In this document: one piece after another, positions 42,582-50,783 of the stretch
Position numbering within the stretch: the stretch's first letter is position 1
How the letters are laid out: every line of letters starts with the position of its first letter
Program-made: the position numbers and the translations under genes
Source: Ectopseudomonas guguanensis
GTDB lineage: Bacteria > Pseudomonadota > Gammaproteobacteria > Pseudomonadales > Pseudomonadaceae
DNA length: 64,000 bases
Reading direction: 5' to 3'
Assembly: GCF_900104265.1 (NCBI RefSeq)
Contig: NZ_FNJJ01000012.1
Span: 133,853 to 197,852, forward strand
Notes under the pieces: model-generated
Databases searched by the model: none
Told to the model about the DNA's origin: nothing
What the model saw: the letters and a program-made list of their open reading frames with translations, nothing else

Positions 42582-43742
42582 ATGACGCTGCGTACCTGCC
42601 TGATCATGATGACCGCCCTGGCGGTGATCACCGACAACCTGATCATTCCCTTCTATCCGCAGTACTTCGCCGAGCGCTTCGACAACCCGCCGGAGCAGCA
42701 CGTCGGCCTGTATCTGGCGGTGGTCAGCTTCGTGGTGATGGCGGTGTTCCCGCTCTGGGCGCGTCTGGCCAGGCGCGTGCATCCGGTGCGCATCCTGATC
42801 AGCGCGCAGCTGATGGCCGGTAGCCTGACCGCTGCCTGCTACTTCATCGACTCGCTGCCGCTGTTCTGGGTGGTGTCGCTGCTGATGGTGGTGTTCAAGG
42901 GCAGCTACCTGCTGATGTACCCCTACGTGATGAGCCTGCAGCAGCAGGACAACCACACCCAGACCATCGGCACGCTGTCAGTGGTGGTGCACTTCGGCGC
43001 CATTCTCGGCGCTGCGCTGGGCGGGCTGATCCTGCAGGTGATGAACATTGGCGACGTGTTCCTGGTGATGGCCGCCGGCGACTTCATCCAGATGGCCATC
43101 TGCATGCATCTGGTGCGCGGCTACCTGCCGGCGCCGGGCGAGCAGCCGGCAAGCGACGAGGCGCCGGTGCAGAACCAGGCGCGCAGCCTGCCGGCCATCT
43201 ACCGCCTGTGCCTGGTTATGCTGCTGTTCTACTTCGTCGGTTACGTCACCCGGCCGTTCTTTGCCGTCTATTGGCAGCAGGTGGCGCACTGGAACAGCGA
43301 GATGGCCGCCGGCTTCGTCTATGCGCTGCCCGGCGCGGTGGCCGTGGTGGCGCTGTGGTGGGGGCGCCGCGCGACCAAACAGGGCAACACCCGTGACGGC
43401 ATTCTCGCCGGTCTGCTGCTGGGCGCGGCGGCCACCTTCATCCAGGGCTTTGGCGATCAGTGGCTGATCCTGCTCGGCCGCGTGTTGTTCGGCTGGGCGC
43501 TGTATCAGGTCACCGTGCGCCTCGACGCACTGCTGTTCGAGCTCAGCTCGCCTGAGCACTACGCGGTGGACTTCAGCAAGATCAACATCTTCCAGTGCCT
43601 GGGCAACATGGGCTCGGCCTACGGCGCGGGCCTGCTGGTCAGCCATTACGGCCAGGCCATGCCGTTCTGGGTCGGTACTGCCGGCCTGCTGGTGACCGCT
43701 GCACTGTTTCCGTTGCTGGTGCGCAAACCGCGCGCGACCTGA
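42582..43742 (+). CDS. MFS transporter
   Basis: A 386-residue membrane protein with about twelve hydrophobic segments and the MFS loop pattern (LARRVHPVRI after segment 2, GRRATKQGNTRDG in the second half). The substrate is unclear. Its position just before an iron-siderophore-type ABC importer suggests siderophore or metal-complex movement (inference). The start at 42582 follows a weak site; the open frame continues upstream without hydrophobic sequence. Confidence 0.85.
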   Translation: MTLRTCLIMMTALAVITDNLIIPFYPQYFAERFDNPPEQHVGLYLAVVSFVVMAVFPLWARLARRVHPVRILISAQLMAGSLTAACYFIDSLPLFWVVSLLMVVFKGSYLLMYPYVMSLQQQDNHTQTIGTLSVVVHFGAILGAALGGLILQVMNIGDVFLVMAAGDFIQMAICMHLVRGYLPAPGEQPASDEAPVQNQARSLPAIYRLCLVMLLFYFVGYVTRPFFAVYWQQVAHWNSEMAAGFVYALPGAVAVVALWWGRRATKQGNTRDGILAGLLLGAAATFIQGFGDQWLILLGRVLFGWALYQVTVRLDALLFELSSPEHYAVDFSKINIFQCLGNMGSAYGAGLLVSHYGQAMPFWVGTAGLLVTAALFPLLVRKPRAT

Positions 43743-43752
43743 GTCTTGAGTG

Positions 43753-43771
43753 GCGAATGATAATTTGATGC
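43753..43771 (+). promoter_or_regulatory. Possible Fur box upstream of the ABC importer
   Basis: GCGAATGATAATTTGATGC matches the 19-base Fur consensus at about 11 positions, including the contiguous AATGATAAT core. It lies about 130 bases before the ABC ATPase gene, an iron-type importer, which supports the guess. The second half is poor. Confidence 0.35.
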
Positions 43772-43833
43772 AGATGGGTATCGATGTTTAAATTCGCCCT
43801 CCGCCATAGCCGCCGCCGTCCGGGTTCGCCGCG

Positions 43834-43905
43834 ATGCAAGACCTCTTCAAGCCGCTCGATGTGATCTGCCGCCGTCTGTCCGGGGAGCTGACCCCGGCAT
43901 GCTGA
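43834..43905 (+). CDS. Possible 23-codon leader ORF overlapping the ABC ATPase start
   Basis: An ATG at 43834 opens a 23-residue frame (MQDLFKPLDVICRRLSG, then a short tail) whose TGA at 43903 overlaps the next gene's ATG by seven bases. Such overlap would couple translation. There is no clear Shine-Dalgarno site, so it may be chance or the remnant of a longer gene. Confidence 0.25.
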   Translation: MQDLFKPLDVICRRLSGELTPAC

Positions 43906-44666
43906 CGCTGCGTGATATCGAAGTGCGTCGCGGCGAGCGGGTGACGCTGGCGCTGGACGAGCTGCACCTCGAAGGCGATCGCTTCACCGTGATCCTCGGC
44001 CACAACGGCTCGGGCAAGTCGACCCTGATGAACCTGCTGGCGCGACAGTTGCAGCCGACGCGCGGCACGCTGGCGCTGGACGAGCAGCCGCTGGCGCGCT
44101 TCTCCGCGCGTGACTTCGCCCGCCGCGTGGCCTTTCTGCCGCAGCATCTGCCGGATGTGGCCGGCCTGACCGTGCGTGAGCTGGTGCGTCTGGGGCGTTT
44201 TCCCTGGCGCGGGCTGCTCGGTCGCTGGCGTGCCGACGACCACGCCGCCGTCGATCAGGCGCTGGCGCAGACCGATGTCGTCCATTACGCCGAGCACCTG
44301 GCCGACAGCCTGTCCGGCGGCGAGCGCCAGCGCGCCTGGATCGCCATGCTGCTGGCGCAGCAGTCGCCGCTGCTTTTGCTCGACGAGCCGACCTCGGCGC
44401 TGGATCTGGCGCACCAGTACGAGCTGATGGGCCTGCTGCGCCAGCTCAACCGCGACAGCGGGCGCGGCATCGTTGCCATCCTCCACGACATCAACCTCAC
44501 CGCGCGGCATGCCGACCGGGTGATCGCCCTCAAGCAGGGGCGCATCTTCTTCGATGGCAGCCCGGACGAGCTGCTCAGCGGGCCGCTGCTCAGCCAGCTT
44601 TACGACATCGACATCCAGCTGATCGAGCAGCCCGGCAGCGCGCGCAAGATCGCCGTGGTGGCCTGA
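43899..44666 (+). CDS. ABC transporter ATP-binding protein, FecE/FhuC type
   Basis: A 255-residue ATPase. Walker A GHNGSGKST is at about residues 34-42, the Q-loop is in FLPQHLP, the signature is LSGGERQR, Walker B is LLLLDEPTSALD, and the switch His is in AILHDINL. It resembles FhuC/FecE of ferric-siderophore uptake. It is the first of a three-gene importer; the permease starts two bases after its stop. Confidence 0.93.
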   Translation: MLTLRDIEVRRGERVTLALDELHLEGDRFTVILGHNGSGKSTLMNLLARQLQPTRGTLALDEQPLARFSARDFARRVAFLPQHLPDVAGLTVRELVRLGRFPWRGLLGRWRADDHAAVDQALAQTDVVHYAEHLADSLSGGERQRAWIAMLLAQQSPLLLLDEPTSALDLAHQYELMGLLRQLNRDSGRGIVAILHDINLTARHADRVIALKQGRIFFDGSPDELLSGPLLSQLYDIDIQLIEQPGSARKIAVVA

Positions 44667-44668
44667 GC

Positions 44669-46645
44669 ATGGCGGCAGTTTCGGCGCCGTCACGCCATGT
44701 CCTGACGCTGCTGGCGTTGCTGCCCCTGGCGCTGCTGCACCTGTGGCTGGCAGCCGACCTCGACCCGTTCGAACTCTGGGCCATGCTCGGCGCTGCGGAG
44801 CAGAGCTTCGAGCGCCTGCAACTGCAATTGTCGGCGTTGCCGCGGTTGAGCATGGCCTTGCTGGTGGGCGCTGCGCTGGGCTTGTCCGGCAGCCTGTTGC
44901 AGCAGATCACGCAGAATCGCCTGGTTTCCCCCATGACCATTGGCGCCTCGTCCGGGGCCTGGCTCGGCCTGGTCCTGGCCACCCTGCTGGTGCCGGCCTT
45001 CGCCGCCAGCCACGGTCAGTGGGCGGCGCTCGGCGGAGCGCTGCTGGCGGTCGGCCTGGTGCTGCTGATCGCCGGGCGCAGCGGCATCGGCGGCCTGCCG
45101 CTGGTGCTCGGCGGCATGGCCATGAACCTGCTGCTCGGTGCGCTGGCTGCCGGGCTGGTGCTGATCAACAACCAGTACACCCAGGGCTTGTTCGTCTGGG
45201 GTGCGGGGGACCTGGCGCAGATCGACTGGCACTGGGTGCAGTGGCTGTGGCCCAAGCTGCTGCTGGCCGTGCCGCTGCTGATCCTCGCGCCGCGGCCGTT
45301 GAGCCTGCTGCAGCTGGGCGGCGACGCCGCTCAGGCCCGTGGCCTGGCGCTGTGGCCGGTGATGCTGGTGCTGTTTCTGGCGGCGCTGTGGCTGTGCGCG
45401 GTGTCGATAACCGCGGTTGGCCTGATCGGCTTCATCGGCCTGCTCACGCCCAATCTGGCGAAAATGCTGGGCGCCCGCACGGCACGCGACGAGCTGAGTT
45501 ACAGCGTGCTGCTCGGCGCCTTGCTGCTGCTGGCCACCGATGCCCTGGCGCTGCTGGCCAACCAGCTCAGCGGCCAGCTGGTACCCAGCGGCGCGGCGGC
45601 TGCGCTGATCGGCGCACCGGTGCTGCTGTGGCTGGCGCGTCGGCATCTGGCGGCGGAAGACCCGCACGGCCTGCGCTTGCCGACCGGCGCCGAACGCTTC
45701 GGCTGGCGCGGCGCATTGTGGCTCGGGCTGCTGGCTGGGCTGGCACTTGTGCTCGCCCTGGGCCTGGCGCGCGGCGTCGAGGGCTGGCGTCTGCAATGGC
45801 CGTCGGCGCTGGTCTGGTCGCTGCGCTGGCCGCGCGTGCTGACCGCCGCCTCGGCGGGCGCCGGGTTGGCGATTGCCGGTCTGTTGCTGCAGCGCCTGCT
45901 GCGCAACCCCCTGGCCAGCCCGGATATCCTCGGCCTGTCGGCCGGCGCCACCCTGGCGGTGATGCTGGCGCTGACCTGGTTCGGCGGCGCCTTGCTCGGT
46001 GCCGTCGCGCCGCTGGCGGCCTTCGTCGGCTGCCTCGCCGTTCTGGCACTGCTGATGCTGCTGGGCCGCCGTCACCAGTATTCGCCGGCGCTGATGGCGC
46101 TACTGGGGATTTCCCTCGGCGCGCTGCTCAACGCCGCCTTGCAGTTCGTGCTGGCCAAGGGCAGCAGCGATTCGTTCGCGCTACTGGGCTGGCTGGCCGG
46201 CTCCACCTACCGCGCCACGCCGGCGCAGGCGCTGTGGCTGACGCTGGGCGTGCTGCTGTTTGGCGCGCTGGCGCTGCTGTTCCAGCGCGCGCTGACCTTG
46301 ATCGGCATCGGCGATGGCGTGGCCGCCAGCCGCGGCCTCGACGTGCCGCGGCTGCGCCTGGCGCTGCTGGTGCTGGTGGCGCTGCTCTGTGCGCTGGTCA
46401 CCAGCCTGCTCGGGCCTGTGGCGTTCCTGGGCCTGCTGGCGCCGCATATCGCGGTGATGCTCGGCGCGCGTCGGGTGGCGCCGCAGCTGTTTCTCGCCGC
46501 CGCCCTGGGCGCGCTGCTGATGCTGCTGGCCGACTGGGCCGGGCGCACGCTGATCTTTCCCCTGCAGATTCCGGTGGGCATCGTCGCCTCGGTGCTGTGC
46601 GGCGGTTACTTCGTTTTCCTGCTGATCCGCGGGAGGCTGGCATGA
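44669..46645 (+). CDS. Double-length FecCD-family iron-siderophore permease, FhuB type
   Basis: A 658-residue permease that is a fusion of two homologous FecCD halves (about residues 1-325 and 330-658), as in FhuB. Each half has the G-rich coupling motif, ALVGLIGFIGLL-like in the first and LLGPVAFLGLLAPH in the second. The fused form works with one ATPase dimer and one binding protein and is typical of ferric hydroxamate uptake. The stop overlaps the binding-protein start (ATGA). Confidence 0.92.
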   Translation: MAAVSAPSRHVLTLLALLPLALLHLWLAADLDPFELWAMLGAAEQSFERLQLQLSALPRLSMALLVGAALGLSGSLLQQITQNRLVSPMTIGASSGAWLGLVLATLLVPAFAASHGQWAALGGALLAVGLVLLIAGRSGIGGLPLVLGGMAMNLLLGALAAGLVLINNQYTQGLFVWGAGDLAQIDWHWVQWLWPKLLLAVPLLILAPRPLSLLQLGGDAAQARGLALWPVMLVLFLAALWLCAVSITAVGLIGFIGLLTPNLAKMLGARTARDELSYSVLLGALLLLATDALALLANQLSGQLVPSGAAAALIGAPVLLWLARRHLAAEDPHGLRLPTGAERFGWRGALWLGLLAGLALVLALGLARGVEGWRLQWPSALVWSLRWPRVLTAASAGAGLAIAGLLLQRLLRNPLASPDILGLSAGATLAVMLALTWFGGALLGAVAPLAAFVGCLAVLALLMLLGRRHQYSPALMALLGISLGALLNAALQFVLAKGSSDSFALLGWLAGSTYRATPAQALWLTLGVLLFGALALLFQRALTLIGIGDGVAASRGLDVPRLRLALLVLVALLCALVTSLLGPVAFLGLLAPHIAVMLGARRVAPQLFLAAALGALLMLLADWAGRTLIFPLQIPVGIVASVLCGGYFVFLLIRGRLA

Positions 46646-47532
46646 GGCAGTGGCTGCTGGGCGCGCTGCTGCTCTGGCTGGCGCCGGTATGGGCTGATAC
46701 CGCGCCGCGGGTGGCAGCGCTGAGCTGGGAGGCCACCGAGCATTTGCTGATGCTCGAGGTGACGCCGCTGACCGTGGCCGATGCCGGCGACTACCGCACC
46801 TGGGTGGTACGGCCGACCTTGCCCGCTGGCGTGCCCTCGGCCGGCTCGCGCCTGGAGCCCAATCTCGAACTGCTGGCCGAGCTGCGGCCCGAGTTGATCG
46901 TCATACCTCCCTTGCTGGAGGACATCCGCCCGTTGCTCGAGCGGATCGCGCCGGTGCAGGTGTACCCGGGCTTCAGCCAGCAGCACGACAATCTGCAGGC
47001 GCAGCGCGACGCCTTTCTCGACCTGGCGCGTGCGCTAGGCCGCGTGGCCTTGGCCGAGCAGCGCCTGCAGGCGATGGAAGCCGAGCTGGCGCGCTGGCGT
47101 GAGCGGCTGCAAGCGCATTACGGCGGGCACTTGCCCGCGGTGACGGTGATCCGCCTGTCCTCGCCGACGGCAGCCTTCATCAACGGCCCCAACTCCATGC
47201 CGCAGCACGCGCTGGACTTGCTCGGTCTGCAGCCGGCCATGGAGTTGGCGCCCAGCCCCTGGGGCATCACCCAGGTGCCGATCACCGCCCTGGGGCGCAT
47301 CGATCGCGGCGTGGTGCTGCACATCGAGCCCTTCGCCCAGGAGGCCCAGCTGTTCGCCTCGCCGTTGTGGCAGGCGATGCCCTTCGTGCGTGAGCAGCGG
47401 TTCGCCGGGATGCCTTCGACCTGGACCTATGGCGGGGTGTTTTCCCTGCAGTACCTGGCCGAGGCCATGGCTCAAGCGCTGCTGAAACTGCCTTCTGAAT
47501 CTGGAAAAGCGCCACGCCAGCCCCTAGAGTAG
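46642..47532 (+). CDS. Periplasmic siderophore-binding protein, FhuD/BtuF-like
   Basis: A 296-residue exported binding protein. Signal peptide about residues 1-18 (ending VWA). The family-8 binding pattern is visible: SWEATEHLLML, then LEPNLELLAELRPELIVIPP, and a C-terminal lobe ending TWTYGGVFSLQYLAEAM. With the ATPase and fused permease it makes a complete inner-membrane importer; no TonB-dependent receptor is in the window, so the outer-membrane partner must lie elsewhere. Confidence 0.92.
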   Translation: MRQWLLGALLLWLAPVWADTAPRVAALSWEATEHLLMLEVTPLTVADAGDYRTWVVRPTLPAGVPSAGSRLEPNLELLAELRPELIVIPPLLEDIRPLLERIAPVQVYPGFSQQHDNLQAQRDAFLDLARALGRVALAEQRLQAMEAELARWRERLQAHYGGHLPAVTVIRLSSPTAAFINGPNSMPQHALDLLGLQPAMELAPSPWGITQVPITALGRIDRGVVLHIEPFAQEAQLFASPLWQAMPFVREQRFAGMPSTWTYGGVFSLQYLAEAMAQALLKLPSESGKAPRQPLE

Positions 47533-47561
47533 TGCGATTCGAATATAAGTCTGCCATGCGT

Positions 47562-47601
47562 GACGACATCATCGAGGGGGTAATGGGGCCCCGATGTCGT
47601 C
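47562..47601 (+). promoter_or_regulatory. Inverted repeat in the ladS upstream region
   Basis: GACGACATC and GATGTCGTC are perfect 9-base arms 22 bases apart, ending 21 bases before the ladS ATG. It could be a dimeric regulator site or a leader hairpin; the interior is G-rich. Confidence 0.4.
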
Positions 47602-47622
47602 CGACAAGGCTCGTGGGGTTGT

Positions 47623-50034
47623 ATGTACCGGCTGCTCCTGCTCGTTCTGAGCTTCGTTTTTTCCTCGCTCGTGGGCGCCGTTACCTTCGACGAACAGACG
47701 CGCATGCTCCCGCTGGGGCAGAGCATGTACGTGTTCGAGGACGTGCGCGGCGACGCCAGCATCGACGATGTCGCCTCGCCGGCGGTGCAGGGCAGTTTCC
47801 GCCTGCATGACAAGCCGGTGCTCAACGCCGGCTACTCGCGTTCGGTGTTCTGGTTGCGCCTGGACCTGGAATACCGCCCCGTGCAGGCCCAGGGCGACCG
47901 CAACTGGCTGCTCGAGCTGGCCTATCCGCCGCTCGACCATATCGAGCTGTATGTCCCGGATGAGCAGGGCAGCTTCGCCCTGGCGCAACGCACCGGCGAT
48001 GCGCTGCCATTCGACACGCGGCAGATCCGCCAGAACAATTACCTGTTCGAACTGAACCTGGAGCCGGGGCAGAGCAAGCGCATCTACCTGCGCCTGGAAA
48101 GCCAGGGCTCGATCCAGGCGCCGCTGACCCTGTGGGCGCCCAACGCCTACCTGGAAGAGCAGCCCGGGCGCATCTACGTACTCGGCATCATCTACGGCGT
48201 GCTGCTGGTGATGCTGGTGTACAACCTGTTCATCTTCCTCAGCGTGCGCGACACCAGCTACCTCTACTACATCCTCTACATCGCCTCGTTCGGCCTGTAT
48301 CAGGTCTCGGTCAACGGCGCCGGCATCGAGTATTTCTGGCCCGACAATCCCTGGTGGGCCAATGCCGCCACCCCCTTCCTGATCGGCTCGGCTGCCCTGT
48401 TCGGCTGCCAGTTCGCGCGCAGTTTCCTGCACACCGCCGAGCACAGCCGCTGGGTCGACCGCCTGTTGCTGCTGCTGATGGCCTGCGGCGCCGCGGTGAT
48501 GATCCTGGCGCTGAGCGTCAGCTACGCCACCGCCCTGCGCCTGGCGACCTACCTGGCGCTGCTGTTCACCGTGGTGATCTTCGCCGCCGGTATCCTCGCC
48601 TGGCTGCGCGGCATGCGCGTGGCGCGCTATTTCATCTTCGCCTGGACCGCCTTTCTCGTCGGCGGCCTGGTCAACACGCTGATGGTGCTGGGTTACCTGC
48701 CCAACGTCTTCCTGACCATGTACGCCAGCCAGATCGGCTCGGCCCTGGAAGTCAGCCTGCTGTCGCTGGCACTGGCCGACCGCATCAACGCGATGAAGGA
48801 AGAGCGCACGCGCATCCTCCAGGAGGCCGGGCGCAAGCTCGAGGAGCTGAACCAGGAACTGGCCGACAGCAACCGCTTCAAGGACGAATTCCTCGCCACC
48901 GTGACCCATGAACTGCGCACGCCGATGAACGGCGTGATTGGCTCGCTGGAACTGATGCAGACGGTGAAGATGGACGTCGAACTGGAGCAGTACCAGAAGA
49001 CCGCCGCCGCCTCGGCGCGCGACATGATGCGCATGGTCAACGACATCCTCGCCCTGACCGAACTGCAGGCCGGCAAGCTCTATCCGCGGCGTGAGGCGTT
49101 CAGCCTGCGCGGCCTGTTCGACGGGCTGCGCGCGCAGTACGCGCCGCGTGCCGAGGACAAGGGGCTGACCTTCGCCCTGGAGCTGGATGACAACCTGCCC
49201 GATATCCTCGAAGGCGACGCCGCCAAGCTGGCGCAGGCCCTGGGCTATCTGCTGGACAACGCCATCAAGTTCACCAGCGAGGGCGGCGTGACGCTGCAGG
49301 TCGGCCGCGCCGGCAGCCAGGGCAGCAACCTGCCGCTGAGCGTGGTGGTCAGCGATACCGGTATCGGCTTCGCGCATGGCGAGGGCGATCTGTATCAGCG
49401 CTTCCACCAGCTCGACGGCTCCATGACGCGCAAGTACGGCGGCCTGGGCATCGGCCTGGCGATCTGCCGGCAGCTGGTCGATCTGCTCGGCGGCAGCCTC
49501 GGCCACGAATCGCAGCCCGGTGTTGGCAGCCGCTTTCGTCTCAATGTGCCGCTGACGCTGCCGGAGCAGCAAGCGGTGCCCGTTGCCCGTCCGCAGCGCG
49601 TGCCGAGTGGCACGGCACTGCGCCAGGCGCAGCAGTGCACGGTGCTGATCGTCGAGGACAACGCGATCAACCAACTGGTGACGCGCGGCATGCTGCTCAA
49701 GTTGGGTTACCGCGTGCGTACCGCCGACAATGGCGCCGAAGCCCTGGACCTGCTGCGCGGTGAAGGGGTCGACGCCGTGCTGCTGGACTGCCAGATGCCG
49801 GTGATGGACGGCTTCGCCACCTGCCGTGCCATCCGCGCACTGCCGGGCTTTGCCGAGGTGCCGGTGCTGGCGATTACCGCGCACAGCCATAGCGGCGACC
49901 GCGAGCGCTGTCTGGCCGCGGGCATGAGCGACTACCTGGCCAAGCCGGTGAAGTTCGAGGAGTTGCGCGTGCTGCTGCACGACTGGGTGCTGTGCCGTCC
50001 GCCGCAGGTATCCGGCGGCGCTGCTCCGATCTGA
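47623..50034 (+). CDS. ladS: Hybrid sensor kinase LadS
   Basis: An 803-residue hybrid kinase. Signal peptide about residues 1-19, periplasmic 7TMR-DISMED2 domain (about 30-165), seven membrane segments (about 180-395), HisKA with His429 in THELRTPMNG, HATPase with LDNAIKF, DTGIGF and GLGIGLA, and a receiver with Asp722 in LLDCQMPVMDG. The architecture and the tetR/acyl-CoA dehydrogenase genes after it match LadS of P. aeruginosa, which feeds the GacS/GacA-RsmY/Z switch toward biofilm in response to calcium. The kinase-receiver pair lacks an Hpt domain, as in LadS. Confidence 0.9.
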   Translation: MYRLLLLVLSFVFSSLVGAVTFDEQTRMLPLGQSMYVFEDVRGDASIDDVASPAVQGSFRLHDKPVLNAGYSRSVFWLRLDLEYRPVQAQGDRNWLLELAYPPLDHIELYVPDEQGSFALAQRTGDALPFDTRQIRQNNYLFELNLEPGQSKRIYLRLESQGSIQAPLTLWAPNAYLEEQPGRIYVLGIIYGVLLVMLVYNLFIFLSVRDTSYLYYILYIASFGLYQVSVNGAGIEYFWPDNPWWANAATPFLIGSAALFGCQFARSFLHTAEHSRWVDRLLLLLMACGAAVMILALSVSYATALRLATYLALLFTVVIFAAGILAWLRGMRVARYFIFAWTAFLVGGLVNTLMVLGYLPNVFLTMYASQIGSALEVSLLSLALADRINAMKEERTRILQEAGRKLEELNQELADSNRFKDEFLATVTHELRTPMNGVIGSLELMQTVKMDVELEQYQKTAAASARDMMRMVNDILALTELQAGKLYPRREAFSLRGLFDGLRAQYAPRAEDKGLTFALELDDNLPDILEGDAAKLAQALGYLLDNAIKFTSEGGVTLQVGRAGSQGSNLPLSVVVSDTGIGFAHGEGDLYQRFHQLDGSMTRKYGGLGIGLAICRQLVDLLGGSLGHESQPGVGSRFRLNVPLTLPEQQAVPVARPQRVPSGTALRQAQQCTVLIVEDNAINQLVTRGMLLKLGYRVRTADNGAEALDLLRGEGVDAVLLDCQMPVMDGFATCRAIRALPGFAEVPVLAITAHSHSGDRERCLAAGMSDYLAKPVKFEELRVLLHDWVLCRPPQVSGGAAPI

Positions 50035-50092
50035 CGACCTGCACCGCTCCTTCCCGATTCGCCGGCAGATTTGGCCGTATCGTCCCTTTAGT

Positions 50093-50144
50093 CATGGTCT
50101 GAATCCTGATTCACTGCTGGATATGAATCAGGATTCAGACCATG
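50093..50144. promoter_or_regulatory. Nested palindromic operator overlapping the tetR start
   Basis: Two 21-base arms (CATGGTCTGAATCC... and its exact reverse complement) flank a 10-base spacer. Each arm contains its own palindrome TGAATCNNGATTCA (50100-50113 and 50124-50137), with centres 24 bases apart. The right arm runs into the TetR start codon at 50142. This is the form of two TetR dimer sites and implies autorepression. Confidence 0.75.
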
Positions 50145-50783
50145 GCCTACCGTATCACCGAAGCTCGAATCGACCGTGACCAGGCACAGCGTCAGCGCAT
50201 TCTCGCCTGCGCGCTGGAGCGGGTCGTCGCGGGTGGTTTCGCGGCCCTGACCATGCAGGCGCTGGCCGACGATGTCGGCATCGCCACCGGCAGCCTGTAC
50301 CGCCACTTTCGCAGCAAGGGCGAGTTGGCCGCCGAAGTCTTCGCCGCTGCCAGCCAGCGTGAGGTGGATGCCCTGGCCGCTGCCTTGCGTGGGCCGGGTA
50401 GCGCCAGCGAGCGCCTGCGCAGCGGCCTGCAACAGTTCGCCGCCCGTGCCTGGCACAGCCGGCGCCTGGCCTTCGCACTGATCGCCGAGCCGGTCGATCC
50501 GGAAGTCGACGAGCAGCGCCTGCTCTATCGCGAAGCCTATGCCGAACTGTTCGGCGACCTGCTCGACGAGGGTGTTCGTATCGGCGAGTTCCGGCTCGAG
50601 CAGATCGGCCTGGTCGCGGCCTGTCTGGTCGGCGCTATTGCCGAGGCCCTGGTCGGGCCGCTGTCACCACCTGCCCGCGCCGCTCGCGAAGCGGGTCGAC
50701 CCAGTCCGTCGCTGGCGCAGGTCAGCGCCGGCCTCGTCACCTTCTGCCTGCGCGCCGTCGGCGCCGAGGAGTCCACGCGATGA
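50142..50783 (+). CDS. TetR-family regulator
   Basis: A 213-residue repressor. The N-terminal helix-turn-helix is clear (ALTMQALADDVGIATGSLYRHF, about residues 36-57), with a helical ligand-binding C-terminal part. The start codon lies inside the nested operator, and the stop overlaps the acyl-CoA dehydrogenase start, so regulator and enzyme share control. The inducer is likely an acyl-CoA or fatty acid (inference from the partner). Confidence 0.92.
   Translation: MAYRITEARIDRDQAQRQRILACALERVVAGGFAALTMQALADDVGIATGSLYRHFRSKGELAAEVFAAASQREVDALAAALRGPGSASERLRSGLQQFAARAWHSRRLAFALIAEPVDPEVDEQRLLYREAYAELFGDLLDEGVRIGEFRLEQIGLVAACLVGAIAEALVGPLSPPARAAREAGRPSPSLAQVSAGLVTFCLRAVGAEESTR

Noticed and set aside
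47569..49980. An 803-codon open frame antisense to ladS
   Set aside because: High GC content with codon-position bias makes long mirror frames; ladS has complete kinase motifs while the antisense product has no recognisable family and is His/Gln-rich low-complexity sequence.
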